A model generated the notes under the pieces. The model had not been told where the DNA came from and searched no databases. It was given only the letters and a program-made list of their open reading frames with translations. Shown piece after piece: positions 33,688 through 45,257 of a stretch of DNA of 64,000 bases. How positions within the stretch are numbered: position 1 is the first letter of the stretch; the number at the start of each line of letters is the position of its first letter. Made by a program: the position numbers and the translations under genes. Origin of the DNA: Vicia villosa (taxonomy: Eukaryota; Streptophyta; Magnoliopsida; Fabales; Fabaceae); assembly GCF_029867415.1 (NCBI RefSeq), contig NW_026705222.1:62001-126000 (forward strand), in the 5' to 3' direction.

Positions 33688-34887
33688 GATGCTGAAATAA
33701 ACAGCGAGGAAGGATGAGAGACCTATTGTAAGAAACCTGTTATGCGATGTTATGAATGTAAATGCAATGCTTTCGAGGATCTATAGGAAATTTAGTTTGC
33801 AACGTTTAGACATTGAATCAAACACAGCTATGTCTAGAGAATTCTGGCTTTCGTCTTTGGACGTCCTTCTTTGAGAATCAAGCTCACCATATCGAGTGGG
33901 TCATCGCCTCTGATTCGGGATACTTCTGAATTTAAAGGTACCTGGCTAGAGGAAAATAAATCCTCTTGCCCCTTGATAGGTATCGAGTCTCTGAATTGGA
34001 AGGCACGTGGCCAGAGGAAAATAAATCCTCTTGCCCCTAGATAGGAATTCAGTCCTTGATAAGAGCACCTGAAATTGTGCGCCCTAAATTCCTAAGATCC
34101 TTGAAAGGGTTAGTTGATCATGTTATGCTTATGATGTCATGATGTCATGATGTTATGCGAATGCAGTTCATTAGTCATAGTGTGAGATAGTAAGGACAAA
34201 CAAGTCCTTTCAACAAAACCTGCGAGAAAATGAAGGTTAGTAGCAAACACAAACAAGTCACACAAGTCAGGCAAGTCACACAAGTCACACAATTTTGCCT
34301 TATGGTTAGGCTTGCACGTGGTTCACAGGTACGTACCCTCCCCCTGAAGTTTAGTTGGTTCAACCTGTCCTATATAAAGATCGGGTTCTAGGGAGCTCAT
34401 ATCATTGACCTTTCTCGAAGGCGCTTATCTCAGTTCGGCAATCGAATCACCAACCGAGAAGGTCCTGAAAGTCCAGTCCATATGAGTGTAGCTTCGAGTA
34501 TCAACCAACTTCAGTCGGAACCAAAGCCAGCCATCTCGCTACTTTCTAAAAGGCCAAGGTCAAGTTCGACTAAGGTTCTAAGGGCGAATTAGTGCTTAAT
34601 GACACCACGCGGCAGCCAAGCATTTCCTCAGGTCGGATCCCAAGGAACACCAGGACAAACCAATGTGTCACACTAACGATGGCCATCAAGTCAACCACAT
34701 CAGTATACGCTGTGCAGTCTCATTGATCTCATGCCATTTACCTAAGGTACTCAGATCCGGGTTAGGATCTTTCACACAGCAGAATACACAAAACAGCCCT
34801 GCAAAAGTAAAGCAAACAAAGCAAACAATAGAAAACATTTAAGTGATTCCTAAACTTTTAAGGTAACCCCTCTTTTATCGAAATTTT
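33688..34887 (-). other. Leader of the outer element
   Basis: This is a 1.2 kb untranslated region between the PBS and gag. A short repeat with CTCTTGCCCC and GGCCAGAGGAAAATAAATCC occurs near 33945-34040, and ATGATGTCATGATGTCATG near 34131-34150. There is also an ACAAGTCA/CACAAGTCA microrepeat at about 34252-34290. The ORF1 that some Ogre elements have upstream of gag is not seen. Confidence 0.55.
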
Positions 34888-34904
34888 CCCCAGCAGAGTC
34901 GCCA
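34888..34904 (-). other. Primer binding site (tRNA-Arg type) of the outer element
   Basis: Minus-strand TGGCGACTCTGCTGGGG lies four bases from the 5' LTR end, the same sequence as at 30072-30088. Confidence 0.8.
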
Positions 34905-34908
34905 GTTC

Positions 34909-37900
34909 TGTAATACGGTGAACTGACTTTTTATCGATCGAAATGTCGCGGTTAAGCATGAGTCGCCACCGACTTTTATTTTATCCAAACAAATTCAGAA
35001 AGGCTAAAAGAAACAGAAAAAAACCTTTTAAAGAAATCTAAGTTCGGGGGGTAATTTATGCAAAGGGAAGGTGTAAGGCACCCTTTGCATCCATGGTTTT
35101 CCATGGGCTCTTAATTGCTTTGCTTGCTCGTTTGTCTTTAGAAAAAGTAGATGAAAGAAAAAAAAAGTGGACTTTAGCTCATAAATGAGCGTAGCCAGTT
35201 TTTTGAAGAATTGTGAGAAAGAATATGAAAATTGAGCATAGCAAGGCAATTAGGGGCAATTACCTTAAACTCAGATGATAGGTCTCTTTTTAGCCTTTCA
35301 GAATGAAAGGGTCTATCCTTGCCATAAGAGGGCAGGAAGCCTTTCGTTTGGAGATTGGAGGGTCATCGCGTTATCATTCGCCCTAAGACTATCCCATGCC
35401 ATAGAGAGGCAGGTAGTCTAAGGAGAAGGATTCAGAATAGCCTTTCGTAGGCAACCAGAAGATACCTCAGCCTTATTCGTGGGCAACTTTCGAGGGTCGA
35501 GGTCATGTTAGTATATCGAAGGCAGCATCATTTTTAGGGTCTCAAGACCTTTTATCGAGGCAACATGGCTGAGGTATCCTCATATTCGAGGGACTGGCTA
35601 TTCTGCAAAAAACACTAGGCAACAAGGCAACAGGCAACAAGGCAACAAGGCAACAGAGAGGGTTACCCAAAAGCGTGCGTGTGTGCACCAATCACGTGAT
35701 TATATTCAATTATATTATCTTGTAAATTAGTGAGGCTAATTCAATTTAATGGTTGTCACTCCCTATTTTACTAACCACGCAGTTTAATATAAAATAACAA
35801 TAATAGCAAATATGGCGAAGGGGACAATGAAACCAGCGGATCTCCAATAGGGTTTGGCATAAGTAATAATAAAAGACAGAAAATATCAGGGTTAGGGTTT
35901 AGGGTACCACTACTCGTAGCTTTGGCAGCCGACAAACCCTGAAAATTGGAAAAGAAAGAATAAACAGAGGGGTGAGTGCATTATCGGTTCGGAGGCAAAC
36001 ACAGTTACCCCTAAAGAAAGCAAAAAGATAAAGGATTTAAATAAATAAATAAAAATCAACTTAGCTTTGCATTTGATCTGGTATAGTTGGCAGGCAGAGG
36101 AAGCCTCGGAGGTAACCCTAAAAAATGGCAAAGGCAGACAATAGGTGAATGTATGCATAGTTCAAGAAATATAAAGGCAAACCCTAAAATCAAAAGGAGA
36201 CCAAATAGGCTTTTAAAATAAAATAAATTAAATACTTAGCTTTGATTGGAAGGTTGATAATTGAGGGTTGTCTGAAGCATTGACTCTGACCCTCTGAGGA
36301 TTGATAGAAAAATAACAGGAGGAAGCAGTGAGTGTATGGCTAATTCAATGGCAATTAAATTTAACCCTAATTTGACAAAAAAGAACAAGATAAAATAAAA
36401 TGATTATTTAAAATAAATATGAAGTAGGACTTAGCTTTTGGCTTGACGTGGCGCATAGTCGGAGTATATTGGAAAACCAACCCTGAAAAGGCACAGAAAC
36501 AAAAGTATTCAGTGTATGGAATGTTCGTCGTAAACCCTGATTAGGGTATGATTTAAATAAGAAAATATAAATGATTTAATTAATTATTGGTCTCGCGACC
36601 TAATTAATTAAATCAGGACAAGAAAATAAAATCGAATGCGAAAGTAATTTTTATGAATTTTTTAAAGTTATAATATAATAAATATGAATTTTTGAAGTTT
36701 TTTTAAAAATTAAATCAAATTAAATAATATTGATATAAATAATATGTATATTAAATATTATATAATATAAATAAACAATAAGTATAAATTTATTCATAAA
36801 ATTTTTATATAATTTATAACATAAAACACATTTTTTATTTGATGAAAAAGAAAAGAAAAAAAATATATATTAAAATAGAATGAAAGAATTATGTAATTAG
36901 AATAAAGGGAATTAAAAAACTCAGCTGCTGATCGTGTGCGGCGCAGGCGCGTGTCTACGGTGGATTGGCGCTTCTGTAGGCGTTGGATGCTTCTGGCTAT
37001 GGATCTGACGGCTGCGATGGATTGAAAGCACATGATGCACATAGATCTTGATGTACCGGACCCCACGAGTCTTGCGCGCCTTTTTGTGTTTGAATCAGCC
37101 AATGAGAAGCTGCCACGCTTCACCTCCTTCAACGCAACCGTCGCCTTAGGCTATACCTACGGCGGATCCGTTGCTAAAACCAATACCTACGGATTTTTTC
37201 CGTAGCTACAAAACCTGCACATCAAACATCGTAGTATGCGACATATAAATGCAAACAAAGACCATGGATCGACTGGGTTCAATCTTCTGAACGCAATGGT
37301 ACCCTTATTACGTCCTAATTTTGCCTTAAGCCAAAAGCCCCAATTCGAAGCTTAAGGGTCCATCAATGGCGGATTCTCGCACCTGTATCCAAACTTAACC
37401 AAACTATCCAGAAACGTTCTACACATTACCACAATCATGATTATGCAATTACATTTGATTAAAGATGTATGTATTATGCAAATCGACAAAGAATGGAAAA
37501 CGGCAAACCGAGGAGTATGGGGATGCGTTCTTGATGTCTCAGGCCCTGGGAACGATCGGGAAATCTTCCTTGAGGATCTTGGAACACGTTACAATCAACA
37601 AAATCACTTGAATTGTCCTCTAATTCAGAACTCGAAATTGAGTTTTCTTGGAATTTTTGGACTCGGTTTTAGGGTTCTTTGGCTGCAGAATCCGTCCATT
37701 TGTGATCTGAATTGTTTGTATATATATAGGAGACTGAATTAGGGCTATAAAATTGGATGAAATCTCAATGAATCTTTGATTGCAATTTTGATTGGAATTT
37801 GATTTTTCTAGTTTCCAAATTTGGTCTAAATCCAATATTTCCCTCACTAATTTGATTTGCACGAATTTGGTATTGATTATTGGATATTTGTGTGATTGAT

Positions 37901-38900
37901 GATGATTGAAAAATAAGAACACATCACATATTTTATATTTAATACTTTTATATAATTAATTCATGATTTAAATGATTAAAATCATTAAATAATTAATAAA
38001 AATACTATAAAATATAAGGATGTGATTCTTGGAACGTGCATGGACTTGGAATGAAGATTGGGTGAAAAGGAAATGGGCCCATTTGGAAATATTTGAATTT
38101 TTGAACCTTTTCTCTTCACATTTGCCCTTGAAAATAGTCCAACTTTGACAAGGTCTATATCCATCAATTTTTGAGGTATGGAGGTGTTCTAGGACTTTTT
38201 AGAAACCTTAGAGAATCCTCTAACCAATGTCTTTGGTCTCATGTCAAAATTATTTTCCATGCTTCTTGTGTGTCCTTTTGAAAAAAGTGACTTTTTGTTG
38301 TCTTTTGAAAATGACCTATAATGTTTTAGTCCATATCTCTCAAATGAAGCATTTTTAGACTTGGCATGTGAGAGACAAAATTGTAGAGAATCAAATTTCC
38401 TTCAAAATTAGCTTTGGATGGAGAATTTCTGATGTTCCGTGTGAGAGTTATGGCTGGTCAAAGTTTAGTTGACTTTTCCTATACAAAACCCTAATTTAGA
38501 AACTTCTTGATTTGCTGAATTTTGATCTTTCCTTGATGAATCATGATCAATTCTTGATCACATGGTGAATGATACTTCAATATGAGGATCTTGACAAAAA
38601 ATCAGAAGTTTTGACTTTACTTTGACCACAGTTGACTTTTTAGGTCAACTAGTCGACTGTTGATTTTCTGAACAGTTAAGTGACCATTCCCTTGAATTGA
38701 GACTTGATACTTGTCATAGAGGTCATGTGAGATATTTTGAGCCATATGGGATGTCTTGGAGCCACTGATTCATTGATTTTCTTTCTGAACGACAAAGCCC
38801 TAGTTCTCTGATCTTTGCTTAGGAGAGATGTCTTTGAGCTTTATACCTTGATTTGAATTTGAATAAGAGAAATAGTGTGGGCAAATTTTGGGGTATGACA
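34909..38900 (-). repeat. 5' LTR of the outer Ogre-like element (3992 bp)
   Basis: It is the partner of 14602-18588 with about 23 substitutions by hand count and a few indels, including one extra GGCAACAA-type unit near 35640. It ends at the ATGAA duplication at 38901. Confidence 0.9.
37719..37728 (-). promoter_or_regulatory. Candidate TATA box of the outer element 5' LTR
   Basis: TATATATATA on the minus strand is in the same context as 17407-17416. It would drive the full element transcript toward lower coordinates. Confidence 0.5.
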
Positions 38901-38925
38901 ATGAACGTTTAAGTTCTTTCCTTCT
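38901..38925 (+). pseudogene. Stub of copia reverse transcriptase after the composite insertion
   Basis: After the ATGAA duplication the plus strand continues the copia RT frame for a few codons (GAA CGT TTA AGT TCT TTC CTT, read ERLSSFL), matching the corresponding place in the older copy near 1503. It then breaks into inverted copia LTR sequence. This confirms both the insertion site and the loss of the copia 3' half. Confidence 0.7.
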
Positions 38926-39215
38926 AGTGACCTTCAGTGCTTCTGCTTCTGATCTCAAGTTCTTCTGATGCTTCCATAGACCCATGTTCTGATTCTGCTT
39001 TGACCATCTTCTGATGTCTTGCCAGACCATGTTCTGATGTTGCATGCTGAACCTTCTGAGACAAAGCTTCTGAGCGCTGATTTGTGCATACTCTTTATAT
39101 ATTTCCTGAAAAGGAAATTGCAATGTATTAGAGTACCACATTATCTCACACAAAATTCATATCCTTGTTATCATCAAAACTAAGAATATTGATCAGAACA
39201 AATCTTGTTCTAACA
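38926..39215 (-). repeat. Inverted copia LTR fragment (about 290 bp)
   Basis: On the minus strand it begins TGTTAGAACAAG at 39215 and matches the start of the copia LTR at 6037 through the CAGAAGCACTGAAG stretch found near 9680-9695. It has no insertion at the site where the 5' LTR holds the solo LTR. Its orientation is opposite to the copia element it abuts. Confidence 0.85.
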
Positions 39216-39450
39216 TCGACCACTGGCACAATGGTCCTGACAACACCAAGCTTAAAATCATACCTCAGCTCTAATATGGCATCGTCCACCGGTATAGTGG
39301 TCCTAAAGATGCCTAGTTAAAAATTATAACCATGTTTCAAACTCCAACTAGTGTCGACCATAGGCATAGTGGTCCAAATGACACTGAGTCCCAATTTTAA
39401 CTATTGACATATAAATAAACAATGACAAATAATAATAATATTCATTGTGT
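39216..39450 (-). repeat. Copy 1 of a copia 3' non-coding segment (direct repeat of 42121-42366)
   Basis: It shares long runs with 42121-42366, for example AACACCAAGCTTAAAATC and AATATGGCATCGTCCACCGG. It contains three internal degenerate units of the type CGACCAnnGGCAnAnTGGTCC. Given the pol tail at 39546-39660 and the LTR near 41773, it is probably the region between pol and the polypurine tract of a minus-strand copia family. Confidence 0.6.
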
Positions 39451-39545
39451 TGTCAATTTCTCTAAGTAAAAAATACTTGATAAACCAACACCTAAAGTGT
39501 CCAAAATAAAATACAACGTGATAAGAAAATGACATGAAGAGTAAA

Positions 39546-39660
39546 TTCCCACTAACCAAGTGTATCAAAAGAACTCAAAATACCCATGTTCTCAACATGG
39601 TTTTTGAACACAATGGGCCTAAGTCCCTTGATTAGTGGATCAACAAACATGAAATCAATA
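39546..39660 (-). pseudogene. Copia pol C-terminal tail (RNase H end)
   Basis: The minus strand reads VDPLIKGLRPIVFKNHV, then ENMGILSSF and a stop. This is the usual end of Ty1/copia polyproteins of the Ale/Tork/Bianca kind (ADPLTKGLP...FKxHVxxMGL). Upstream (higher coordinates) no further pol sequence is recognisable, so only this scrap remains. Confidence 0.65.
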
Positions 39661-41366
39661 CTAATTTATCTTTCAAAACAAGTTCAAAACCAGTTCAAAG
39701 AACTAAGGTATCACTAAGAGGTCAACATTATCACGCAATCCCCTTTAGGCGGAATGCACAAACCCAGGTCACAACACGGGTCGGAACCTCAAATAAGTTA
39801 CTCGATGAGCATACATTAGGTTTAAAAATCTATCTCCTTTGAATAGATAAATTCTCTAAACCAAAGCACCTCTAGCAACTTAATCCACAAATTTCAAGAT
39901 TAGTCTACTCAATGAGCATACATTGAATTTAGAAATCTATCTCCTTTAGGCGGATAAATTCTTTAGACTAAAGCATATCCAATAGCTATATCCATAATTA
40001 ACCATAATCTCTACATACAATTATCCTCCTTTAGGAAGTCGATCATAATAATGACTGAAAACAATTCCTCAAACTACAAAAAGGCTTTAATAAATTAAAA
40101 TGAGTGATCTCACTTTGGTGGTAATCACACCGAATAATTTATAGAAATTCTACGTATGTGAATTATATAAAGTGTGGTGAATTCATACTGTGTATGTATG
40201 TTATTCATTATAAGTAATTATATAATTTCTATAATGATGTGAATTATCACCCTTCTGTTGGAATATTTTTTATAACGGCATCGCTCAGGTACAGAAGATT
40301 AGAGTTGCTTCTAGCAAGAGAGTAGCTAGAGGAGTTATTATTATTTTATTTTCGTATTTTGGATTTGTGTCATGCTCTGGTTATGAAACAGTGAGAAACA
40401 TTTTTATTCATGTTTTTAGCAATATTTTGTATAATATTTTTATTTTGTTATTTTAATAAGTTATGTGATGTTTGGATTTGATGCCTCCTTTTTCTAATAA
40501 AGTAAACTATTATGAGACAATAATGTGTTGTCCGAATAAATGTGATTCTGCTGTTACATGCTTATGTGAAAGTGTATGAAAATCATGAATTTTAATTAAG
40601 TGTTATTGAACATAGGCATTTGTGGTTTTTGAAAATTTACATTTGGGTTTGGATATAGAAAATAATAACCAGGTCAAACCTACTTAAATCCACTAATAAA
40701 AAATTTATTACTAGTGTTTTTGTTGTGTGTTGTATAATTTATTACTTATAGTCTTAACTTATTTAGACTTAATTAGTGTTTTTTTTCATAGTGAGTTATA
40801 TAATTTACTACTTTTTTAATTGAAGCATTTTGTTTCATATTTTATTTATTTATTCTAACAATTTTAACTTCTTAATTTATAAAATTACATTCTTGATATT
40901 TTTTCCTCAAATTCTCATCTCATTCAATTTCAAAAGTTTGATTCATTAATGACGTGACATTGCTTTGATAGTTTTTTTTATTCGTGCACGGAGTGATAAT
41001 AATTACTATAAAAAAGCAACATACACCTATTTAAAATTTCAAGTTTAAACTTAAAGAATGAAATTCAATTTAACATTATTGACTTTTGTTAGTTGAACCA
41101 AGATATTGATGTGATTGTCATCCTTATAAGTTGGGAATGTATTCTTCCGCCTGAATTTTTTCCATGTTTCCTTCTATGATAAATCCTAACCCTTTATTTT
41201 ATTTTTAAATTTTAAATATCCTAATTTTTTTCAATGATCATGATTTTACTGGACCGACCCTCCATTCATTGAAGAGAATCTAGTCCTTTGTAAATTTAGA
41301 TGACATTCTTGTAAGTGGAATAATTTCATGGATCAATTATATGAAATTAGAACACCAATACTTACT
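39661..41366. other. Unassigned AT-rich sequence, probably decayed retroelement
   Basis: No coding similarity is seen. A roughly 106-bp imperfect direct repeat lies at about 39800-40000 (ATCTATCTCCTTT and ATAAATTCT in each unit). The rest is AT-rich with no terminal repeats that I can pair. Confidence 0.35.
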
Positions 41367-41773
41367 TGTTGCAGACATGATTTGGGAATTAGGATTGTCG
41401 TTATTTTCACCTTGATTCGATCCCTGAAAAGATGAATGACCGGATCTTCCTTTGTATCTCACACTCCTCGTTCACAACTCTCACTGGGGCAAGTTGTGGA
41501 GCCGTTAGTTATGTTTCTAATTTTGTGATTACATAGGGGACCTAGCCAAATAATATATATAACCCTAGTCCCTACCCATTACGGGCAAGGGTTAAAAACC
41601 CACACTTTTGCCCACATCAATCAGGTTTCGGATACTCAAGCTTTTAATTAAAATGATTACTTAACCAATAAAGGAGCCTATTTATGCACCCCCATCAGAA
41701 TCATGACTAACACATTTTTCACAAACTAAATAACAATTGATTATAGCCCATAAAATGATAAATAACTCTAACA
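41367..41773 (-). repeat. Probable 3' LTR (about 407 bp) of a minus-strand copia element
   Basis: In element sense it starts TGTTAGAGTTATTTATC and ends CTGCAACA. The purine-rich AAGTGGGAGAA lies immediately before the start. This layout, including the GGGAGAATGTTAG junction, is typical of some copia families such as Bianca-like ones. No partner LTR and no target duplication were found. Confidence 0.5.
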
Positions 41774-41784
41774 TTCTCCCACTT
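41774..41784 (-). other. Candidate polypurine tract
   Basis: AAGTGGGAGAA on the minus strand directly abuts the LTR start. Confidence 0.5.
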
Positions 41785-42120
41785 GGGCAAAATCAATTGT
41801 GTGATTTTAATTTTAAAAATACATTTTGAAACGACGTTCAGGTTAATGACTAATTCTTTAAAATTCGGTCGCATTTTAAGGAAATGTATGGTTTCAGGTG
41901 CAGTATATAAATGACTCCATCTAACAAAAATTAAGCAGTATTGAATCATGGCAATTATTATATTCTTCATTGACAAAAAACCTTTCATGGTTACAAATAC
42001 TACAGACCCTGTCAACTAGTCAACTGTTATTTTCTTTATCAGTCCTAAACAATTTCTCTCAAATGCATTAACGCCAAAGAAATTGCATGGTTTTATAAAT
42101 CATAATGCCTCAGCTCCAAT

Positions 42121-42366
42121 ATGATGTCAACCATCGGCACAATGGTCTTGACAACACCAAGCTTAAAATCATACCTCAGCTCTAATATGGCATCGTCCAC
42201 CGGTATTGTTGTCCCGAAGATGCCTAGTTCAAAATTATAACCATGCCTCGACTCCAACTAGTGTCGACCATAGTCACAGTTGTCCAAATTACAATGAGTC
42301 CCAATTTTAACAATTGACGTATAAATAAACAATGACAAATAATAATAATATTCATTGCGTTGTCAA
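42121..42366 (-). repeat. Copy 2 of the copia 3' non-coding segment
   Basis: It is similar to 39216-39450 and ends at TGTCAATT, where LINE sequence begins. It is joined on its left to about 340 bp of further 3' region and then the polypurine tract at 41774. Confidence 0.65.
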
Positions 42367-42372
42367 TTGCTC

Positions 42373-44460
42373 ATAATAATAATAATATCTTCTTGAGCTT
42401 CAATACTTATGTTACGGATGAAAAACGCCTCCGATTTATTCATGTTAATATCTTGGCCCGACGCTTCGGCATACACCTTCAAAATATACATAAGGTGTCT
42501 AACTTCTGTAAGATTTTCCCTGCAAAAAAGAAAACAATTGTCAACATAAAGTAAGTGAACACCGAAGGTGGCCCCCTAAAGATCTTGATTCCATGAATGT
42601 CTCCTCTGTCAACTGAGCTTATGATAATGGTTGTAAGACCTTTGGCTATGAGAATGAAGAGATAAGGAGAAAGTGGATCTCCTTGTCTCAATCCCCTTTC
42701 TGGCTGAATGGGTCCGACACGATCCAAATTAAATAAAACAGAATAATGAACTGAAGTAACACACATTATCTTCCAGTGAACCCACCTTTCTGCAAATCTC
42801 AATCTAACTAACATCCCTCTCAAAAAAACTCCAATCAACCCAATCGTACGCTTTTCTAATATCACTCTTAAGAGCTAATTCCGCAATGTTACCTCTTGTC
42901 TTGCATTTTTTATTATGAATAACCTCGAAAGCTATCAATGCATTATCAAGAATAGATCTCTCTTCCACAAATGCCGATTTCTCTTCTGACACACACTTAG
43001 AGACAACATTTCAAGCTGTTTGCAAGGAGTTCATATACCATTTTATACACCACATTACATAAAGAGATGGGCCGTAAATCCTTCATCGTTTTCGGGTTCT
43101 CACAATTAGGAATAAGACATATATTAGTTTCAATAAGGGTAGCAGGAAAGAAACATCTATGTATCCAGTGAGTTACGGCACTAAAAATATCCTCTCCACA
43201 GACTTCCCAAAAATGTTGGTAAAAAGTTGGGTTGAAACCATCTCGACCTGGAGATTTATCTGGGTGCATCTGGTGCAATGCCACATACAACTCATCTTTT
43301 GAAATAGGACCCAGTAGCTTAGAAATATCTTCTTCTATGATCTTAGGTTGGATGTGCGATTATACCGGTTCATGAACATTTTGTTTTTCTTGGAACAACA
43401 TGGTGAAGTAAGTCTTAGCCATATCACATAAGCCAGTTAGCCCGCTGCTTCCAAAAAATTTCTTCACGGGCTAGCAACTGCGCATGCTTTTGATGATTGC
43501 TGTTACCATCTCCAAACTAGCCTGATTACCAACTTTGTTGTAGTGTTCCATCTCATTTTCACATTCTTGTACTTCCTCTCTAAACCGACTTCTCTTCCTC
43601 CTACTCCACCTTCTCAGCTCCTCCGCACAACCCCCTAACCTATCTGATATTTCCATCCCTATGTTAGGCCCCCTCCCCACTTCGACAACATCCTGAATAT
43701 CTTGCTCCAACAAACATTTATTTTCAAACTTGAATGAATAACGGTAACAGTGTCTTTCTGTGGGGTCTGTATGAAGAATGATAGGATTGTGATCCGAATG
43801 CGAAGCCATCAAGTTAAGGAGCCTCGTATTCAGAAACAGCTCCAGCCACTGAGTTTTTGCCATAGCCCGATCGAGTCTTTCTTTGATCATATGTGGAGTA
43901 CCTATACTTTTAGTCCAAGTGAACTGATACCCTTCAATGCTGATATCAGTAAGATTGAACTCTTCAACTGCATTATGGAACTCGTTACACATCCAATTCG
44001 GATGTGAATGGATGCCCCTCTTGTCCTCTTGAGATAACATATCATTAAAGTCCCCAATGATACACTACGGATTGTCCGACATGTCTCTAAGGTCTCGCAA
44101 CATATCCCAAGAAAATTTCTTATGCCCTCGCTTCGGGAAAGCGTAATAAAAAGTCAACCGCCAATGCCCTCGAATATCATCCTTAATTATCATGTTCACA
44201 AAGTTCTACGAATAATTCAACACTCTACACTTTATATTATTCCGCCTCAACACCGCAAGACCACTACTCCTTCCATCAACATCTACTGCCAAGCAAGAAT
44301 CAAACTTCAATGTGACCCTAACTGTTTCCATCTTCCTTGCGTTCGCGAGAGTTTCTGAAAGAAAGATTATGTCCGGACTATCAGGTTGAGCAATGTTACG
44401 CAGATTAGGAATTGCACTCAAGATGCTCAGACCTCGGCAATTCCAACTCAGAATGATCAT
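42373..44460 (-). pseudogene. LINE ORF2 remnant: endonuclease and partial reverse transcriptase
   Basis: From 44460 down, the endonuclease begins MIILSWNCRGLSILSA and contains FLSET (catalytic Glu region), GDFND near 44050 and SDHNPI near 43790. The RT follows: SPGRDGFNPTFYQHFWE at about 43250, ICLIPNCENPKTMKDLRPIS near 43100, SDIRKAYDWVDWSFFE near 42830 and GLRQGDPLSPYLFIL at about 42690. The expected FADD box is degraded (YFMLTIVFFF). Frame changes and stops (for example near 44067 and 42995) separate the pieces at 44460-44206, 44040-43471, 43290-42997, 42992-42804 and 42865-42479. The C-terminal zf-RVT and RNase H regions are absent. It is clearly non-functional. Confidence 0.85.
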
Positions 44461-44779
44461 TATTTTCGGCAGTCCTGGCTGCCAGGACCTACCGATAAAA
44501 AATGCTGAAGTTTTTCCCCATCATCATTTGTATGTGTCTTCCCATCCTCTCTCCTTCTTTTCTTTTCCACCTGCACCTCCATACCTTTGGAATCCATCTT
44601 TTTTTGCATTATAGGGTAGTTTAGATTTTGGTTTGAAGATGGTGATATGCGACCAGTATTGTTGCTAGAATTTTTTATGGTTTTGGCCTTAGTATTGAGT
44701 TTGTTTTGAGCTTTGCGGTTGGTTTTGTGATGTTGGTATTATGGTCATTCTTATTCGGTTCCAGTTGGGAAATATTTAA

Positions 44780-45257
44780 TTATGGGTCCTGCAAATTTTG
44801 ACTACTGCCATTGGTTATGGCATGTTGGTCCTTATCCTTTAATGTAGCAGCTTGAAAAGAATATGGAAAATTGGTGGGGTCATGTGTGGCTATGTGATTG
44901 GTTTTATTTTGATTAAAAGCCGACAATGAGTGATTAATGTTGGGGACAAAAACACGACAGTGACCGACAATCAAATCATTTGGTAATGATGAGAATGTTT
45001 TATTGTTTTGGACAGTTGTGGAAATTGAGTTAAGTGTAATAACTCTTGTGTTTGGCTGAAGAATAGGACCATAACATGCATAGATATTCAACGTATCAAA
45101 ATTATGGGAAATGATACTCTTGTCTCCAGAATTCATTGAATTTCCATTCCAAATCACTCCCCTCCTCCCCTTCTCCATCAATTTCAAAACAGAAACCTTC
45201 CTCTTTTACTTCTATCTCATCTTGAATGGACAACCCTTCAATATTCACATCTGCCAT
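44780..45257 (-). pseudogene. LINE ORF1 remnant with central deletion
   Basis: The ATG at 45257 starts MADVNIEGLSIQDEIEVKEE, a typical acidic start of plant L1 ORF1 proteins. After a frame change near 45100 there is a Ser/Asn-rich C-terminal-like stretch to about 44780. The central RNA-binding domain and CCHC zinc knuckle normally found in this protein are missing, so an internal deletion is likely. ORF2 follows about 320 bases further on. Confidence 0.6.

Larger units (their letters stand above)
14602..38900 (-). mobile_element. Gag-only Ogre-like (Tat) LTR retrotransposon carrying a nested second element
   Basis: The element is bounded by ATGAA at 14597-14601 and 38901-38905, an exact 5-bp target duplication. 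In the minus orientation it reads 5' LTR (38900-34909), tRNA-Arg PBS, leader, gag (33687-32800), nested element, rest of gag (22492-21902), a long non-coding region, a 64-bp tandem array, polypurine tract and 3' LTR (18588-14602). Without the nested insertion and its target duplication it is about 14.0 kb. There is no protease, RT, RNase H or integrase, so movement would need proteins from an autonomous relative. LTRs, PBS and gag type point to the Tat/Ogre group. About 23 substitutions between the LTRs by hand count indicate recent insertion. Confidence 0.88.

Noticed and set aside
6032..39220. Target duplication for the copia element
   Set aside because: AACCT before 6037 and TCGAC after 39215 do not match, so the right edge is not the original insertion end.
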